Shown here in pieces: positions 1 through 19,624 of a stretch of DNA of 64,000 nucleotides; positions within the stretch are counted from its first letter, which is position 1; every line of letters starts with the position of its first letter. The DNA lies in assembly GCA_963854835.1 (NCBI GenBank), contig OY978528.1, forward strand, positions 38,693,960 to 38,757,959. Direction: 5' to 3'. The notes under the pieces are model-generated. The model saw only the letters and a list, made by a program, of their open reading frames with translations, was not told the origin of the DNA and did not search any database. Made by a program: the position numbers and the translations under genes. The stretch comes from Megamerina dolium. Taxonomy: Eukaryota > Arthropoda > Insecta > Diptera > Megamerinidae.

Positions 1-944
1 TATATCTATGTCTATATCTCCGGAGATTCCTTCAAGTGGACACAAACATCTGACCGAAATGAATATACCTTGCATATTGCATTATGCAGGGTATAAAAAT
101 AATTATGCATAAGCACTCATGTAGAGTATGCTGATTGTACTTTATTAAAATGAAATCTATAGGGATTCATTCATATTCATATTTTATTGCCACATAAATT
201 CATTTTTCTTTTATTATCGTCCATTAAGGACTTCTACTTTATTATTTACAACTTATATATCTTTTCATATTTCAAACTGTCGAACGACAAACAAAACCTT
301 GAAACATTCACACCCAACTATATTAGTATTTTCGTATATATAATCAAAAATGTGTAAATGGATGCATATCTATGAAAAGCAGTATTGAAAAATATCTAAA
401 TGCAATAATAACTAAGTATATAAAGTTTACTGAGTACTGAGTTGAACTTTATGAATATACAATATATTGCATGTGTTATTTGTGTAGTCAATATTTGACA
501 TAAGGTAGAAGGTACTATACGTAGTCACATACCTACGCTATATATTCACGCATGCCAAGTACTGTCATACTGCTCTCTGTTGGAAATAAACAAAATACAG
601 TGGCGTTACTGCTATGGTAGTTTATAAAATGCAATGATAATTCAATATCAGCAAACTCTTTTTCGAACGACAACAAACAATTTCACATAAAGAGGACACA
701 CTATTTAAAGCGTATTCACATTTAACACTTCGAAAGTTCATATTAGATGAATCATAAAAAGTGATGTGTAAAATACCTTTAAATATTGTTTCATCCAAAG
801 TGTACACTAAAGATGAACCATGAAACATATTCACCTGTTTCAAATATTTAATGAAATAATCCCAGTGTAAAAAATTGTAATGGTGTGTTTTTCTAAGACC
901 CAGGATGAAAATGTGTGAACAAGGATTATTGTCCACGTGAGTTA
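1..944. other. AT-rich intergenic DNA
   Basis: No coding frame with codon structure or recognisable homology is visible on either strand. The sequence is AT-rich with scattered short palindromes of the TACATATGTA type. It could contain upstream exons or regulatory DNA of the TipE-family gene that starts at 3200, but I see nothing specific. Confidence 0.5.
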
Positions 945-954
945 GTTTCTATGT
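945..954. repeat. SINE target-site duplication, left copy
   Basis: The 10-bp repeat gtttctatgt matches 1306-1315 exactly on the other side of the SINE. Confidence 0.7.
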
Positions 955-1305
955 AAAAAAATAAATATGTAAATATGTGGCACTTAAAGCCCCGAAGGGC
1001 TCATTGGCCGAGCTTCTCTTCAATTACTTTTGTGCGTGTTAAATTTTGGACAGTATTAGAAGGGACCTACTCATTTTAGCCGGTTCCGAACGGCAGAACC
1101 CTTGCGACATCACTTTTTCTGAGCTTTGTCACAGAGTTCTTTTAGAAGCTTTTTCATGGCAAGAATTGCCAATTGCTTGCCGACAGGTGGGTACCGTTCC
1201 AAAGAAAAATCTTTTCGATATTAAATTTGTTATGCATGAGCCGGGGATTGAACCACGACCTACAGATCAGAAGGCCAACACACTAACCACTGCGCCACGG
1301 CATAT
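955..1305 (-). mobile_element. tRNA-derived SINE, near full length, with target-site duplication
   Basis: Read on the minus strand, the element begins with a tRNA-like head near 1303. The head has an A-box-like stretch (tggcgcagtgg) and a B-box-like stretch (ggttcaatcc). About 250 bp of body follow, ending in gggctttaagtgccacata and an AT-rich tail. A 10-bp direct repeat (gtttctatgt) lies at 945-954 and 1306-1315, as expected for a LINE-mobilised insertion. The same sequence recurs in full at 37123-37491 and in part at 30460-30722 and 11115-11324. The open frame across it has no coding meaning. Confidence 0.85.
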
Positions 1306-1315
1306 GTTTCTATGT

Positions 1316-3199
1316 GTCATATATCAAAATTGATACAGACCGTTTAAATAAAAGACATCGTCAGTTTTTTTTTTTCACATATTTAAGAGAATAACATGTT
1401 TGAAAGTCAATTTTATAGAGTTTAATAAATATAGAAAATGTTGATATGGTTGAAAAAAAAAACATTAAAATCTCTTTCATTAAACTAAAATTTAGCGACA
1501 AAGAGTTGAAATTTTAACAAATACGAAGTACACCTGTATTCATGGTGAAACCATATAGAATGTTTATACTTCTCCCGAAGTTCTCTCTCTCTCCCTCTCC
1601 TTCTCTCTGTCGCTCTCCTTCTGTGCCTCTCTCTCTCAGTCATTAAAGTTCTATCTATGTCTCCTTGAAGTAGATTAACACAAAAGAGAGCAAACATCAA
1701 TGTTGTTTATCATTTTGTTTTGTTATCATGAGTTTTGACATTGTCAGGAATATGCTGTGGATGTGATAATTCTCAGTAATTCTTCTGACAATGAAAACAA
1801 GTCACGAAAAAGCTTCTGAAAAAGCTTTGTTACAAAGCTCAGAAAAAGAAGTGCTGCCACTACAGTTAGGCAGATCGGAATCAGCTAATACGAGTGGTTG
1901 AAAATTTAGCATGCTCAGCAGCACTGGCAAAGAAGTTCGACTGAGGTCTTTGGAGCTGTCGATGTCAAACTTATATACATATGTATATTTATGCATTCAC
2001 AAGATAAATTGTGCAATAATATGTCTGACAATATTGTGTCGTCGTTATAGTCAAAGTTAGAATCGACTTTTTGACAGATTTTGTAAGAGAAATATGTCAA
2101 ACAAGTCGATTCCAACTTTATGATGATTCTAACTTTGAGGATAACTACGGACCATTATGTTTAGTACATCCGTTTTGATATAATATTGTAAAAGAAGCAA
2201 AATTGAAGCTTTTTCTCTTAGACTTTTCTTCTTATTCCCAGAGAGAAAGGCAGAGAAAGCGAAAGTGTCAAACTGAGTAATTTTATATCTCATAAAGGAA
2301 TTCACCATGGTTGTGATTATTGCGAATATTAATTGTACGTATTTACTAAAGCTCCTTTATTTTTGCTCTATTCGACGGAAATCGACTATTCAATCAGTAT
2401 CACATGGACTCGCATTAGGAGCGGACGTAACGTGAATTAGATTCGTTAGTTCATTCGTTTACGATATCATTACACGCACACATCAACACACATACTGCAT
2501 ATACATATATATTCAATTTCTATATACACACCTACATACATGCATACAAGACATTTGTAGAAACTTTAATTTTCGATTGGTTGCTTTAAATATACGAAAA
2601 AAATTCAAATAAACAAACGAAAATTTCTATGAGTAAGAAAAAATGTGGATGGTGATTGAACAGTGTGTCTGTTAGTGGTTCTTGTAAGTTTACTACCTGC
2701 AGAGGCTACAATATACAATATATATGGAAGAAACCTACAAAGCAATCATATAGTACATACTTAGACATCCTGTTATTTATTGCAAGTGTGAAAACGATTT
2801 TGTGGTTGTCGTTAATGTGTATGTACATAAGTATGTAGGAACTATACTTTAGTGAATTGTGTTAGACAAGTTAACGAAGAAAAAGAAAAATACGCGAGTG
2901 TACACGTACATACTTCATGTGTGTAGGTAACATCAACAAGTAATACAGCGAATACAGAAATAAGTATAATGAAAATTCAGTGTTTCGAATAGCTTCAATA
3001 GACAATCTCTCAATATATGTTGTAGGTAGTAATCAAGAAACGCCCTGTCTATATATGTATAAAACAAAGAAAAATCACCTATAAGAAACAAAAGTGAATG
3101 TATATATAGAAATAAAAAAAAATATAACACCCACCACACCTATTAAAGTCTGCTACATTATTCCCGCCGAGTATAACTACACGTAAGCTGTGACCGCTG
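1316..3199. other. Intergenic / 5' flank of the TipE-family gene
   Basis: The stretch contains a pyrimidine-rich run around 1580-1640 and a decayed SINE fragment at about 1800-1900. Otherwise it is AT-rich sequence without a credible coding frame. The region immediately upstream of 3200 presumably carries the promoter and 5' UTR of the TipE-family gene. I cannot point to a TATA box or initiator with confidence. Confidence 0.4.
1800..1900 (+). mobile_element. Decayed SINE fragment
   Basis: The stretch around agcttctgaaaaagctttgt, followed by acaaagctcagaaaaag and a degraded ggcagatcggaatcagctaa, aligns by eye with the SINE body at 11127-11200. It is read in the plus orientation. Both ends are missing and many positions differ, so this is an old fragment. 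Confidence 0.5.
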
Positions 3200-6879
<3,680 letters not shown>

Positions 6880-6941
6880 AATCTATTTTAATAATTTATA
6901 TTCAATTTAATTTTAATTATTTTGTATATATCAAACGAACA

Positions 6942-6944
<3 letters not shown>

Positions 6945-7033
<89 letters not shown>

Positions 7034-7034
7034 T

Positions 7035-7130
<96 letters not shown>
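6945..7130. repeat. (TA)n microsatellite just downstream of the TipE-family gene
   Basis: About 185 bp of TA repeat with two ataata phase slips in the middle. It starts about 65 bp after the stop codon, so it may fall in the 3' UTR or just beyond it. Confidence 0.97.
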
Positions 7131-7133
<3 letters not shown>

Positions 7134-8843
7134 GAAATTCACAATTATGCGAGGACACTATAAGTAAAACACAATGACTGCCTTAAGACAACAAAAAAAA
7201 AACACCTATCGTTCTTTCAGAAATTATTTCACTAAATACTATATATTTCAACCCTCAAAGACAGGCATTATCTCTAACACGTTTGCAAAATTTTCATTTG
7301 TATGCCTCAGCATAATCATTTTCTCACTTTGCCATTCCAAATTTTAACGAATGGCGGCAATTTTGGTTGGGGCTAATCGGTAAATAACCAGTCACTCTAC
7401 TAGCAGCTATATATATTGCGGGGACCTATTGTACATTTTTCATAGCAAGGACCATTGCAATCATATTACTGCTATTACTACGCCTTTTTTTGGCACTGAA
7501 AATACCAAATTGATATTCAGTTTTTTATGATTTCTTCTTTGTTGATGTTTTCTAATACAAGTATATAGTAATAGTACATTTATATATTCTACATATGCAT
7601 TTTAACATAACGACAAGAAAAAATTAATAAATTCAAATTTATTATGACCGATTTAAGGAAAAACATATATAGGTAAAAAAATACATACATATATAAATAC
7701 ATACTTATTTAGAATATAGGAATTTTCAACACGGTTAGTTAAATGATTTATAATATTAATAAATTATACATGTATTGTATTTATATGTATGCATGTGTAT
7801 GGGTGGTTTTTCAACAAGGCATTCACCTAAATATAATTCCTTCGGCAGTCACTGCGATTAAGTCCAATTTTTTAAATGTTCATATTTTCGTAAATTTTAT
7901 TTACACAAAATTTTTATTCTTTTTTATGAAGCCTGTTCTAGAAGAGGATTTGTCTATCAAACAGAGTTGTCTATCAAACGGAGTATACTTTTTTCAAACC
8001 GCAGTTAACAGGCGATTCTCGATTTTCTTAAAATACAACTATAACGAATATGGAGCTCCTTATTTCAATGTCGTGGATTTATTAACCGTTGTTGTAGAAT
8101 GGAGTTGAGATAAAGCCAGATTTATCATGTAAGCTCTACAAACAACCCTTCATAAAATTGAACTATCTCAAGTGATGACTTATGGATGAATTTAACACTG
8201 TAGTAAAAGAAAGTATTCAGCACGATATTTCTAATTCCGTTCGATATCAAAGTAGTTTTAGCAAAGGGTGTATTAGCTTTCAATTGCCTCAATATGTTTA
8301 TTTTTATCACAAAAGATATTTTAGTGCTGGACGTCAAAACAAAAATTCTATATAGAAATCCCACTAAAAATCCATTGGAAACTCCCTACAAACAATACTT
8401 GAAATCAATTATTTACAGTACAAATTTCAACGAATGCCAAATTTCATATAAAGCGAATACGAAGCTTCCAAGCAATAAGCCCAGACAGCCTGAGGTCTGA
8501 GGCCAAAAAATTAACGTGCTTGTTTTGTCCAAGATTGCGGTTTGAGTATAGCTTCTTTTCAACAAATTTTAGCAAACTTTTAGACTACTAGATTGAGGTT
8601 AAATATCTTTTGATTTTATGTATAAACAATATTAATTTTACTTTAATAAACTCAATCACAATGGCTTCTAATTGTCTCATGTATATGTAGTATATGCTCT
8701 ACAGAAGTGTGTGTGTGTGTGAATATGTAATAGAAGTAAGAAAGATAAACATACATACAGGTTAGTCATATATTTAATCCTTTTTAGGACAAAAAAGAAC
8801 TTAACTCATAGTTCTACATATGCATAATACATACTCATATATA
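7131..8843. other. Intergenic DNA
   Basis: No gene seen. The ORF of 121 codons at 7743-8108 has no recognisable motif and a composition like its surroundings, so I do not call it. Confidence 0.5.
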
Positions 8844-11114
<2,271 letters not shown>

Positions 11115-11324
11115 GTAGATGGATTAGTAGAGCTTCTTAAAGAACTCTGTGACAAAGCTCAGAAAAAGTGATGTCACAAGTGTTCTGCCGTTCGGAACCG
11201 GCTAAAATAAGTAGGTCCCTTCTAATACTGTCCAAATTTAAGACGCACAACAGTAATGGAAGAGAAGCTCGGCCAATGAGTCCTTTGGGGCTTTAAGTGC
11301 CACATATTTATTTATTTATTTATT
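11115..11324 (+). mobile_element. SINE, 5'-truncated (3' part only)
   Basis: The element runs from about agcttcttaaagaactctg to gggctttaagtgccacata and an (ATTT)n tail. It matches the distal two thirds of the SINE at 955-1305 in the opposite orientation. It lacks the tRNA-like head. A near-perfect 14-bp direct repeat (tattagtagatggt at 11101-11114, tattagtaaatggt at 11325-11338) suggests target duplication. Truncation at the 5' end with duplication is typical of LINE-driven insertion. Confidence 0.8.
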
Positions 11325-11589
11325 TATTAGTAAATGGTTAGACTACCTCCCAGTTCTGGCTTATCGACGATTAAACCTAATTTTTCTTGGAAAAGATTTT
11401 CTTTCTAAAAACTTTGTAGCAAAGGAGATCATCCAAATGCATTACGCTTTTTATGAACCCGTTTTTCAATATTATCCATATCTTTTGTTGTGGCTTCGCA
11501 TATGAATACTTTGTAGAAGAGGTTTCACTTAATGTCAGTCTTAATTCGTTTTAAAAGCAAATTGTGTGTATTTCTGTTAAGAGATAGTA

Positions 11590-11850
11590 GGTTGGCGTTA
11601 GTTTTAATATGAAGTGCAAAAACGAACGCTGCACGCACGCTGCTAAAAACTTACGTGATGTGTATGATGAGGATGTCTTAAGAGAAACACAATGTCGGAA
11701 TTGATTTGAAGTTCCGGAGGTTCTATGGATTATGGCCGTAGTTGCGAAGTAGCCGTAGGCTATTCGGATCGTCATATAACTGTATGAGAGATAGCAGAGA
11801 AGTTGAATGTGTCTCATACAGCGATTGAGATCATTAGCAGAAACCATTAA
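11590..11850 (+). mobile_element. Decayed mariner transposase fragment (helix-turn-helix region)
   Basis: Read on the plus strand with frame jumps, it gives AAKNLRDVYDEDVLRETQC and later EIAEKLNVSHTAIE. These correspond to the N-terminal helix-turn-helix domains of mariner transposases (compare the usual WFxKFRSGD and REIAxxLNVSHxTI blocks). Several stops and shifts break it, so it is an inactive relic without visible ends. Confidence 0.65.
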
Positions 11851-13259
<1,409 letters not shown>

Positions 13260-13299
13260 TATTTAAAGTAATTTAGAAAAACTTAAATTCAAATAAATT

Positions 13300-13541
13300 T
13301 TAGTTCAACTTCTTTGACGGTTTTGCTTCTCTCTTCGTGTTCCGTTGTAAACACCACCTAAAAATTAAATCAATTAACTAATTTGAATCTAAGATTTTAT
13401 TTTAATTAAATTTTAAGCAAAATGTTGGTAAATAACATAGGTACTTACCACGTTAGTGGTAAGTTCGTCACTAAAATAAAAAACATTCACATATGAAAAC
13501 ACTACAAGTCCTAATCTATCAATTTAACAAAAATACTTACT
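13300..13541 (-). CDS. Candidate tiny spliced gene (26 residues), unknown
   Basis: The minus strand shows two textbook small introns. Exon a ends at 13541 in a run of A before gtaagtat. A 22-nt exon b spans 13470-13449 between ttttag and gtaagtac. Exon c starts at 13357 after ttttag. Splicing creates an ATG across the first junction and an open frame MTNLPLTWWCLQRNTKRE..., ending with a stop at 13300. The other frames are closed or lack an ATG. I do not recognise the peptide. The alternative is a non-coding spliced RNA, or chance splice sites. An 11-bp NF-E2/Maf-like site lies about 75 bp upstream. Confidence 0.3.
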
Positions 13542-13614
13542 TTTTTTTAACGATTTACTAACGAATCTACCACTTTGCACGATATTTATTTTAAATCGCA
13601 GTCTACTCAGTCCG

Positions 13615-13625
13615 ATGACTCAGCA
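13615..13625 (-). promoter_or_regulatory. NF-E2/Maf (antioxidant-response-like) site
   Basis: The 11-mer atgactcagca (tgctgagtcat on the minus strand) matches the NF-E2/CncC-Maf consensus. It lies upstream of the candidate small spliced transcript on the minus strand. A single match of this length can occur by chance. Confidence 0.25.
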
Positions 13626-14102
13626 AAAGTGACATTGCATTTGACAGTACTAACATTAGGGTCACCATTTTAACTTAATAATTAAATTTTACTGGCTCAC
13701 AATCGGGGATGGCTCAAAACCGGCCAAAGTTAACTCAATGCGTTTAACTAAATACGACTACGCCTGAATTTATTGAATCAATATTCAATGGTTATAAGTT
13801 AAAAAATCTCCATGCACTGCTTTTGACTTTTTGAAAATGCATATATACTTATCGATCAGCCTATGTAAATATTTGTTCTTCTAGCTAGGTAATAAGTAAT
13901 AATTTTTAATTTTTTTAAATAAAAGCTTCTAGCACCCTGTAAAAAACTGTACCAATAAAAAACAAAAATGCTTATAATTATGTACTAACTGATTTAACGT
14001 TGCATAGCATCAGCAACAATATGTTTTTGTAAATTATATATAGTTTATAAAATTCTATACAAATAGTATTAATAAATAATTATATACAAAATTTGTACTT
14101 AC

Positions 14103-15001
14103 TTTCAATTCTTCTTGCCTACGGTATGCATCATACATCATTTTACGACGTAAAGCATCTGTTATAATCGGTTCACGTCCTGGAGCACCTTCGCCGAGTT
14201 GATTCAATTTGATTACGACCTGTAGGTATACATATACATATGGGTTGTATATACGAATATTGCATGGAAGCTGCATATAATACATGCTACATACTTTTGT
14301 TTTGTCATTTGAACCGATATAATCGCACAATTTTTTGCCGGGAATCATTTGACGTCCTGCAAACCACAATTGTGATTTCGATTGTTCAATAATCTCTTTG
14401 GAAGCCTGTGTACCGCACAAATCTTCGGTATTGGTAAATTCCATACGAATAGCGTCATGTGGAGGCAATTGCATTGGATAAACAATAGTAACAGCTCCAC
14501 GTAATATATTCAAGGCTTCTTCGACAATTTTCAATGTTAATGGCTTATTTAAATTAATTAATTTCTATTGTAAATATAGTGATATTGTTAGAGTTGTATA
14601 AATATGTAAATTCACATGTGGAAAACCTTATCTATAAGTTCTTTTGCATCGGTCATTGCTTGATTTAACACTGCTTGCATCGATTTATTTGGCTGCTGAC
14701 CATTTCGCCGCCCCAAAGGATCTTTATTAAATACAAAACCACCAGATGGAATACATTTTTCAGCCCAAATATCCATGAGTTTCAATTCCTCAATTTGTTC
14801 ATCAGTCAGGCCAATCATTTCGGGCAGCAACATAGTACCATGTGATGCTAGTTCTTCAATATCCATACAAATTCGATATACCTTAAGACGGCCATTATAA
14901 ATTGAAGTTATTTCACTAATAATCGCGCTGACCTCTTCACTAACTTTAGTGTCATATAGAAATAGATTTTCATCACCGCGTTTAACATGTAGAAGAACCA
15001 T
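14103..15001 (-). CDS. CFAP298: CFAP298 (C21orf59/Kurly homologue), last exon not found
   Basis: Exons on the minus strand: 15001-14627, 14543-14295 and 14219-14103, giving 247 residues. The start MVLLHVKRGDENLFLYD and the blocks YNGRLKVYRICMDIEELA, MIGLTDEQIEELKLMD, EKCIPSGGFVFNKDPLGRRN, LRGAVTIVYPMQLPPHD and RRQEELK follow CFAP298 throughout. The family protein is about 290 residues and acts in cytoplasmic preassembly of axonemal dynein arms and ciliary motility. Introns 2 and 3 have good sites. The first intron uses a weak donor (aag|gttttc), inferred from homology. The final 35-40 residues, expected on a further exon after the gtaagt at 14102, were not located. In an insect, expression in ciliated sensory neurons and testis is expected. 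Confidence 0.88.
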
Positions 15002-15391
15002 TTTAATTTGGTGATTGACACAAGTGGATTGTAGTTATTTTTTAAATATATTTTTGATGAAATTGTTGTTAAACTAATTTGAGAATAATTTGACTTGTGT
15101 ATCGCAGGTAAGTACATATAAGTTCAAACAGTTGTCATGGTGCAATTATTTAATCGATGTACTACTATGGTTACATTTTCACAAAATTTTAAAACCAACG
15201 ATTTATTGTTTGTTAATTTTTTTTTTTCAAATAATTTATTGATCTTATTTATTAATTTTTACATATAAATTAACTACATATGATTTTAAAAACACTGGTA
15301 GAAAAAACCTCATAAGAATATATGACCCATCAATGTTTTCAACTTTGATTTTTGGTGTAGTTGAATGGTAATTGTCATGACAGTTAATTTG

Positions 15392-15393
<2 letters not shown>

Positions 15394-15459
<66 letters not shown>

Positions 15460-15471
15460 TTTATATATATG

Positions 15472-15543
<72 letters not shown>
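15394..15543. repeat. (TA)n microsatellite between CFAP298 and Ero1L
   Basis: About 150 bp of TA repeat with a central interruption (tttttta, then tgtata and tacata). It lies between CFAP298 (start codon 15001) and the Ero1L stop codon (15759), both on the minus strand. Confidence 0.97.
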
Positions 15544-15546
<3 letters not shown>

Positions 15547-15758
15547 CATATATAATATCATAAAAGTAATATCAAATAAATAATTCACTTAAAGGTAACT
15601 TAAAATTAGTAGATGCCTCTATAGTGTGCATAGAAAGCTCTAGTTGCAGGAGGTAAATGGAAACCGGATAACAATTGGATTTCTATGAAATTATTAACTA
15701 AGTAATATTTATTGCATTTCATTTAAGTAAATATCTGTCCACATCACAAATATGCTGG

Positions 15759-17880
15759 CTATCTCAAAAGTTTTCTAAAGTTCTCCATTTCATAAATACT
15801 GTTCGAGAGTCTGAAAATATGTAAATAGTATGCGCGTATTGTTGTGCACAAACACAATCACAGTGATATCTTTGTACATACCTTCCAAAAGCATTGAATA
15901 ATGCTACAATTTCCGTACGTGTTAACCTGAATATCGGATCAGCTTCGATATGCGGATTATCCCAAATACCACTTTCGGTTGCAAGATTCAATTTTTCAGA
16001 ATAAAGCACTTTTAATGCTGTACCCAGGCCCTGTGTCTAAGTTGGACAATAAAAATCATATATTCATGAAAGAATCCAATGCTATTTAGCAATCAATCCA
16101 CTTACTTGTAATTTTCCCCATAATTTACATTTATCACAACCAACACAGTCCATTATTCTGGATATGTTTCTAAATTTTTCCTTATATTCATGTTTTAATT
16201 TAAATGAAGCAATACCATTTGAAAACAATACTGTCTCATCGAAATGTGATTGGAATGATCTGAAATAAGTAAGAATTAATTATAAAAAGTTATGCTTGTA
16301 AAATCAAATACATTCATATCCGACTTACTCCACAACAGACAATAGATCATTGATGGCCAATTTAACTTCTTCGTCCTCTTCAGCTATGCCCGTATAATAT
16401 TCTTCACTTCTCAGATACGGTGCTGCTTTTGCCAAGGCACGCAGCTCAATTAAATAGATAAAATATAGATTACGTAGCCAATGTGGTCCTTCGCTTTGGG
16501 TTGTTTCGGGACTGAAGCGACGTTTAAATTCTTCCAAATTTGGTCCCCAAATACCTTGCGGATCTAGAAAATCTTTCGATTCCGAGAGTAAATATTTCGA
16601 ACACAAGTGTATATTAATACTCGAGTGTAGACCCGAAATAATGCGATAGAATGCACGCTGCTCCAAACAAACATCACTTAAGTCCAAATGTGGAATGTAA
16701 TTCGAGAGTGATTTGGTATCGTTGTTTCCACCAAAACAGTTCTCCAGGTAAATACTTTTCCAAATGCGATGAGCTGATTCGCCTTTATAGCCGGTGTAGC
16801 GTTCAGGATTCAACAGTAGATCAACATATTCTGCATCTTCCTGATTATCATCAACTATACAGAAATCCTCTTCCGCCTCATCGTGTTTTGCCCAACGTTC
16901 CAATTCTTTGTGAGTCTGATCACTGATACTTGTGTCGAGATAACTCAATACGCTATTCAAATCTTCATTCTCCGAGCAATCATCTTGTGCTTGTGCTTCC
17001 TTGGTATACTGTAAGAACATATGGATATTTGTCGATAATTAATTATTTGAAGCACTTGCCTTCATTCATAATCAAACTAATAAAGACAATCAAATGTTTG
17101 AATTATACTAAGTAAAACAAAAATAACAATAACAAAGAAAGAAGAATAAATGTGTGTAGCACCCACCTACACTAAACTAATCATAATTTGTACGGTATAA
17201 AACTTAAACAACTTCAGCTGTGTCGTTATGCGTGTTCTGTACGTCAGCTATAAATTTCAATAAATACGTAACACTTGTGATAATATTTGATAGTGGGAAA
17301 ACACATACTTTACTCAAATCACTATTTGGAGGCGTATGTTTGTATGTTCTTACGTGTGCACGTAAATACACATGTACACATACACTACATGTAAAATTCC
17401 ATTGCCTACCTTATATGCAGCTGGCTTCGTGTTGTGAGTCAATTGCTCCTTTATACCTACTGGTATATTTTCTTCTTCACAATTTTCCACCTGACAAAAT
17501 CGCATAGCGCATTTACTGTCATCTGGCCAAAATGGACAATCTCGTTTCAGATTCACTCGATAGAAACGAAAGTAATTTTTCACCAGCAAACTCCTCAGAC
17601 GTGGATATATTTTTATATTATTGAAGTGATCCACTGTGTCTACATTGCAACTGCAATCATTTATTGAACCCTCCAACTTTGGGGGGATGAGAAAGCAAAT
17701 CAGCGTCAATAATTCAAGAAAATGTCAAATAAACATTACCTCACAAAAACAATTCTTGTTTGTTTCTTCTTCATCATATGCAGCAAAGTAGCCATTTGTA
17801 CTTTGTGCCCAATATAGACAAAATGCTATGATTACCACAACATAAGGCAACCGGCGGATTAATCTTCGTGTATATAACAT
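15759..17880 (-). CDS. Ero1L: ERO1-like ER oxidoreductase, complete, six exons
   Basis: Exons: 17880-17740, 17676-17410, 17008-16329, 16259-16106, 16036-15882 and 15810-15759. All are GT-AG with compatible phases, giving 482 residues, the usual ERO1 length. ERO1 is the FAD-dependent thiol oxidase that reoxidises protein disulfide isomerase in the ER, passing electrons to oxygen. The N-terminus has basic residues and a hydrophobic segment (residues about 12-26, [14 protein letters not shown]) acting as signal or anchor. The shuttle disulfide is visible as CQVENC (exon 2, residues about 110-120). The active-site CxxCxxC is CVGCDKC in exon 4, followed by [16 protein letters not shown], the conserved FAD-site block. 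It ends at a stop after ENFRKLL. The start is the first ATG ahead of the signal segment. Nothing is broken. Confidence 0.96.
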
Positions 17881-19084
17881 GATGCAATTTGTAATCTATC
17901 TGTAGGATATGGAAGTGTTCATATTGAAAAATGTAATCCTTCTTGTATTTTGTATTCAAAATTTGTTCATACCTTATACAAATTATCAATTAACAATTGA
18001 CTTCTTCCCAGTGAAAGCTGTCGTGCGTATCTTTCCTTGCGATCTTTACTGTCTTCACACACAAAAATTAAATGAATATAGTTAGCTCGATACGAGTTTT
18101 TGTTTTTCCTGCTCTTCGGTTTCACTATCAGTCAGTATTACTTGTTTTTATTGTATTTCATGATTTTCATCATATTTACATTACATACTCCCAATATTAC
18201 CAAGAAAAATTTGCAAACCAACAGATAAAAGTAAAAACTAGTGCCAAAACTTGAATGACACGTATGTTTTATGTTTATGTGAATTTCGATTAAATTGCTT
18301 TTCGCTACTTAGTTAATGTCAAAAACATATGTTCCCACATTAATTCTATGTTCTTTTATTTAAATGTTTGGTTCCTGCCTTAGCTATATACATAGAATAA
18401 TTCGAGCAATCATCGGAAACATTGCGTATGTAAGTGCGAATGATTGTGTTTCATAATTTCATTGCAGCATCTAAGGCCGTATTTGCAAACAGTCAAATGT
18501 AACAGAGCTGTAAAAGTGTGGTCATTTTCACTTTTAATTCTTTTATTTAAATTTTGAAAAGCAGAAATCTTTTTTTTCTAGCATTCTGTATGTCAAGACT
18601 TTAGGCTGATAAAAATCAATGAGTTCTATTCGTTTTCAATTCATGGATTGAAAAACCCAAAGAATTCACACAGAATTGAAATCTTGATGAATGCAGCAGC
18701 ATATGGCTGCAGCCTAAAAGAATGGGAGTGGCGATATCCATTGAGTAGCAAGCTGACAGCCGTTCTTCTTCTTCCCGTTTTCTTCTTTACAAAATATCTG
18801 TATGGTTGTTCGATCTTTCATTTCTGAGTTGCCATTGGCTTATATTAAATATAAAGAAAGTATTAAATGCAAAAAATTATAGAAGTTTTATTTTTTATTT
18901 TTTGTTTGTTAGTTTTTTCGTATTCTTTTTAATAAGAATGTTTGTTCACGGTAGTTTGACCTAATTCAAGAATTTTCCGTATATATACGCATATATAGAT
19001 ATAATGCGTAGATATATAATAATCCGCTAATTTCTTTTCAAACGTTAAATTCTTCAAAGTGAATCTTGTTAGATAAATTTAAAA
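17881..19084. other. Divergent intergenic region between Ero1L and the gene at 19085
   Basis: This 1.2-kb spacer separates the Ero1L start (minus) from the start of an unrecognised plus-strand gene, so it should hold both promoters. I saw no convincing ER-stress element or TATA box. Confidence 0.4.
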
Positions 19085-19624
19085 ATGTGTTCAAAAGAAA
19101 GTGAAAATTTAATTTATTGTGAGAATTTTTCATCGCAAAGTCAACACATCGCTGAAGAATGGGACGAACTATCCGATATTTGGTTTGATAGTCCTATTTC
19201 AGAAAAGTCTGCATTACAGACATCAATGTTAAAGTCGTCACCAGAAGACAGTACGAGCCTCAACAAGCTGGTGTATAAGATCAATTTTTTTTCTCACAAA
19301 AATTTTTTCGTTATATATTAGGCGTATCATATTTGTATTAATTTTTATATAAAATGAGCAGCTCGATTCAACAGACTACTACAAGAAAAGTATTGCACAT
19401 GGAATACAAAACTGCAGGGTACAGTGTAAGTTACATCAAATTTCATAATCCACTCGCGTGTAAAGCATCCAAATACATTTAGTGGGTATGAGAACTTAAA
19501 GACCATGACCGTAAAAACAAAAAAAAAATTTGAAAGTGTTTTCCAAAAAGCAACGATCGGGCTAATTGCTGACAATATGCTCCCAATATCTAAAGGGTTA
19601 TCCATTTTGCGATTTCAAAAGTAA
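19085..19624 (+). CDS. Unrecognised three-exon gene, C-terminus replaced by a mariner insertion
   Basis: Exon 1 (19085-19272) encodes MCSKESENLIYCENFSSQ... with EEWDELSDIWFDSP, an acidic serine-rich start. Exon 2 (19375-19425) encodes LLQEKYCTWNTKLQG. Exon 3 begins at 19483 and encodes GYENLKTMTVKTKKKFESV and ATIGLIADNMLPIS. All three have usable GT-AG sites and their phases join. A mariner-superfamily element is inserted at the TA at 19591-19592, inside the codon after the IS block. As it stands, the frame reads 11 residues into the element's inverted repeat and stops at 19624 (126 residues). Across the empty site the frame would run on to a stop at 20926 (131 residues). I do not recognise the protein. 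Exon 1 is the most convincing part. The downstream exons rest on splice sites and phase only. Confidence 0.5.

Noticed and set aside
955..1305. A true tRNA gene at the SINE head
   Set aside because: The head has A- and B-box-like sequences, but it is joined to a repeated SINE body with target duplications, so it is not a functional tRNA gene.
1046..1333. 95-codon open frame MDSIRRDLLILAGSERQNP, repeated at 37215 and 30459
   Set aside because: It lies antisense across a tRNA-derived SINE. Repetition reflects the repeat family, not a gene family.
13866..13970. Possible last exon of CFAP298 (GARSFYLKKLK...)
   Set aside because: It has an acceptor-like tacag and an open frame, but no resemblance to the conserved CFAP298 C-terminus.
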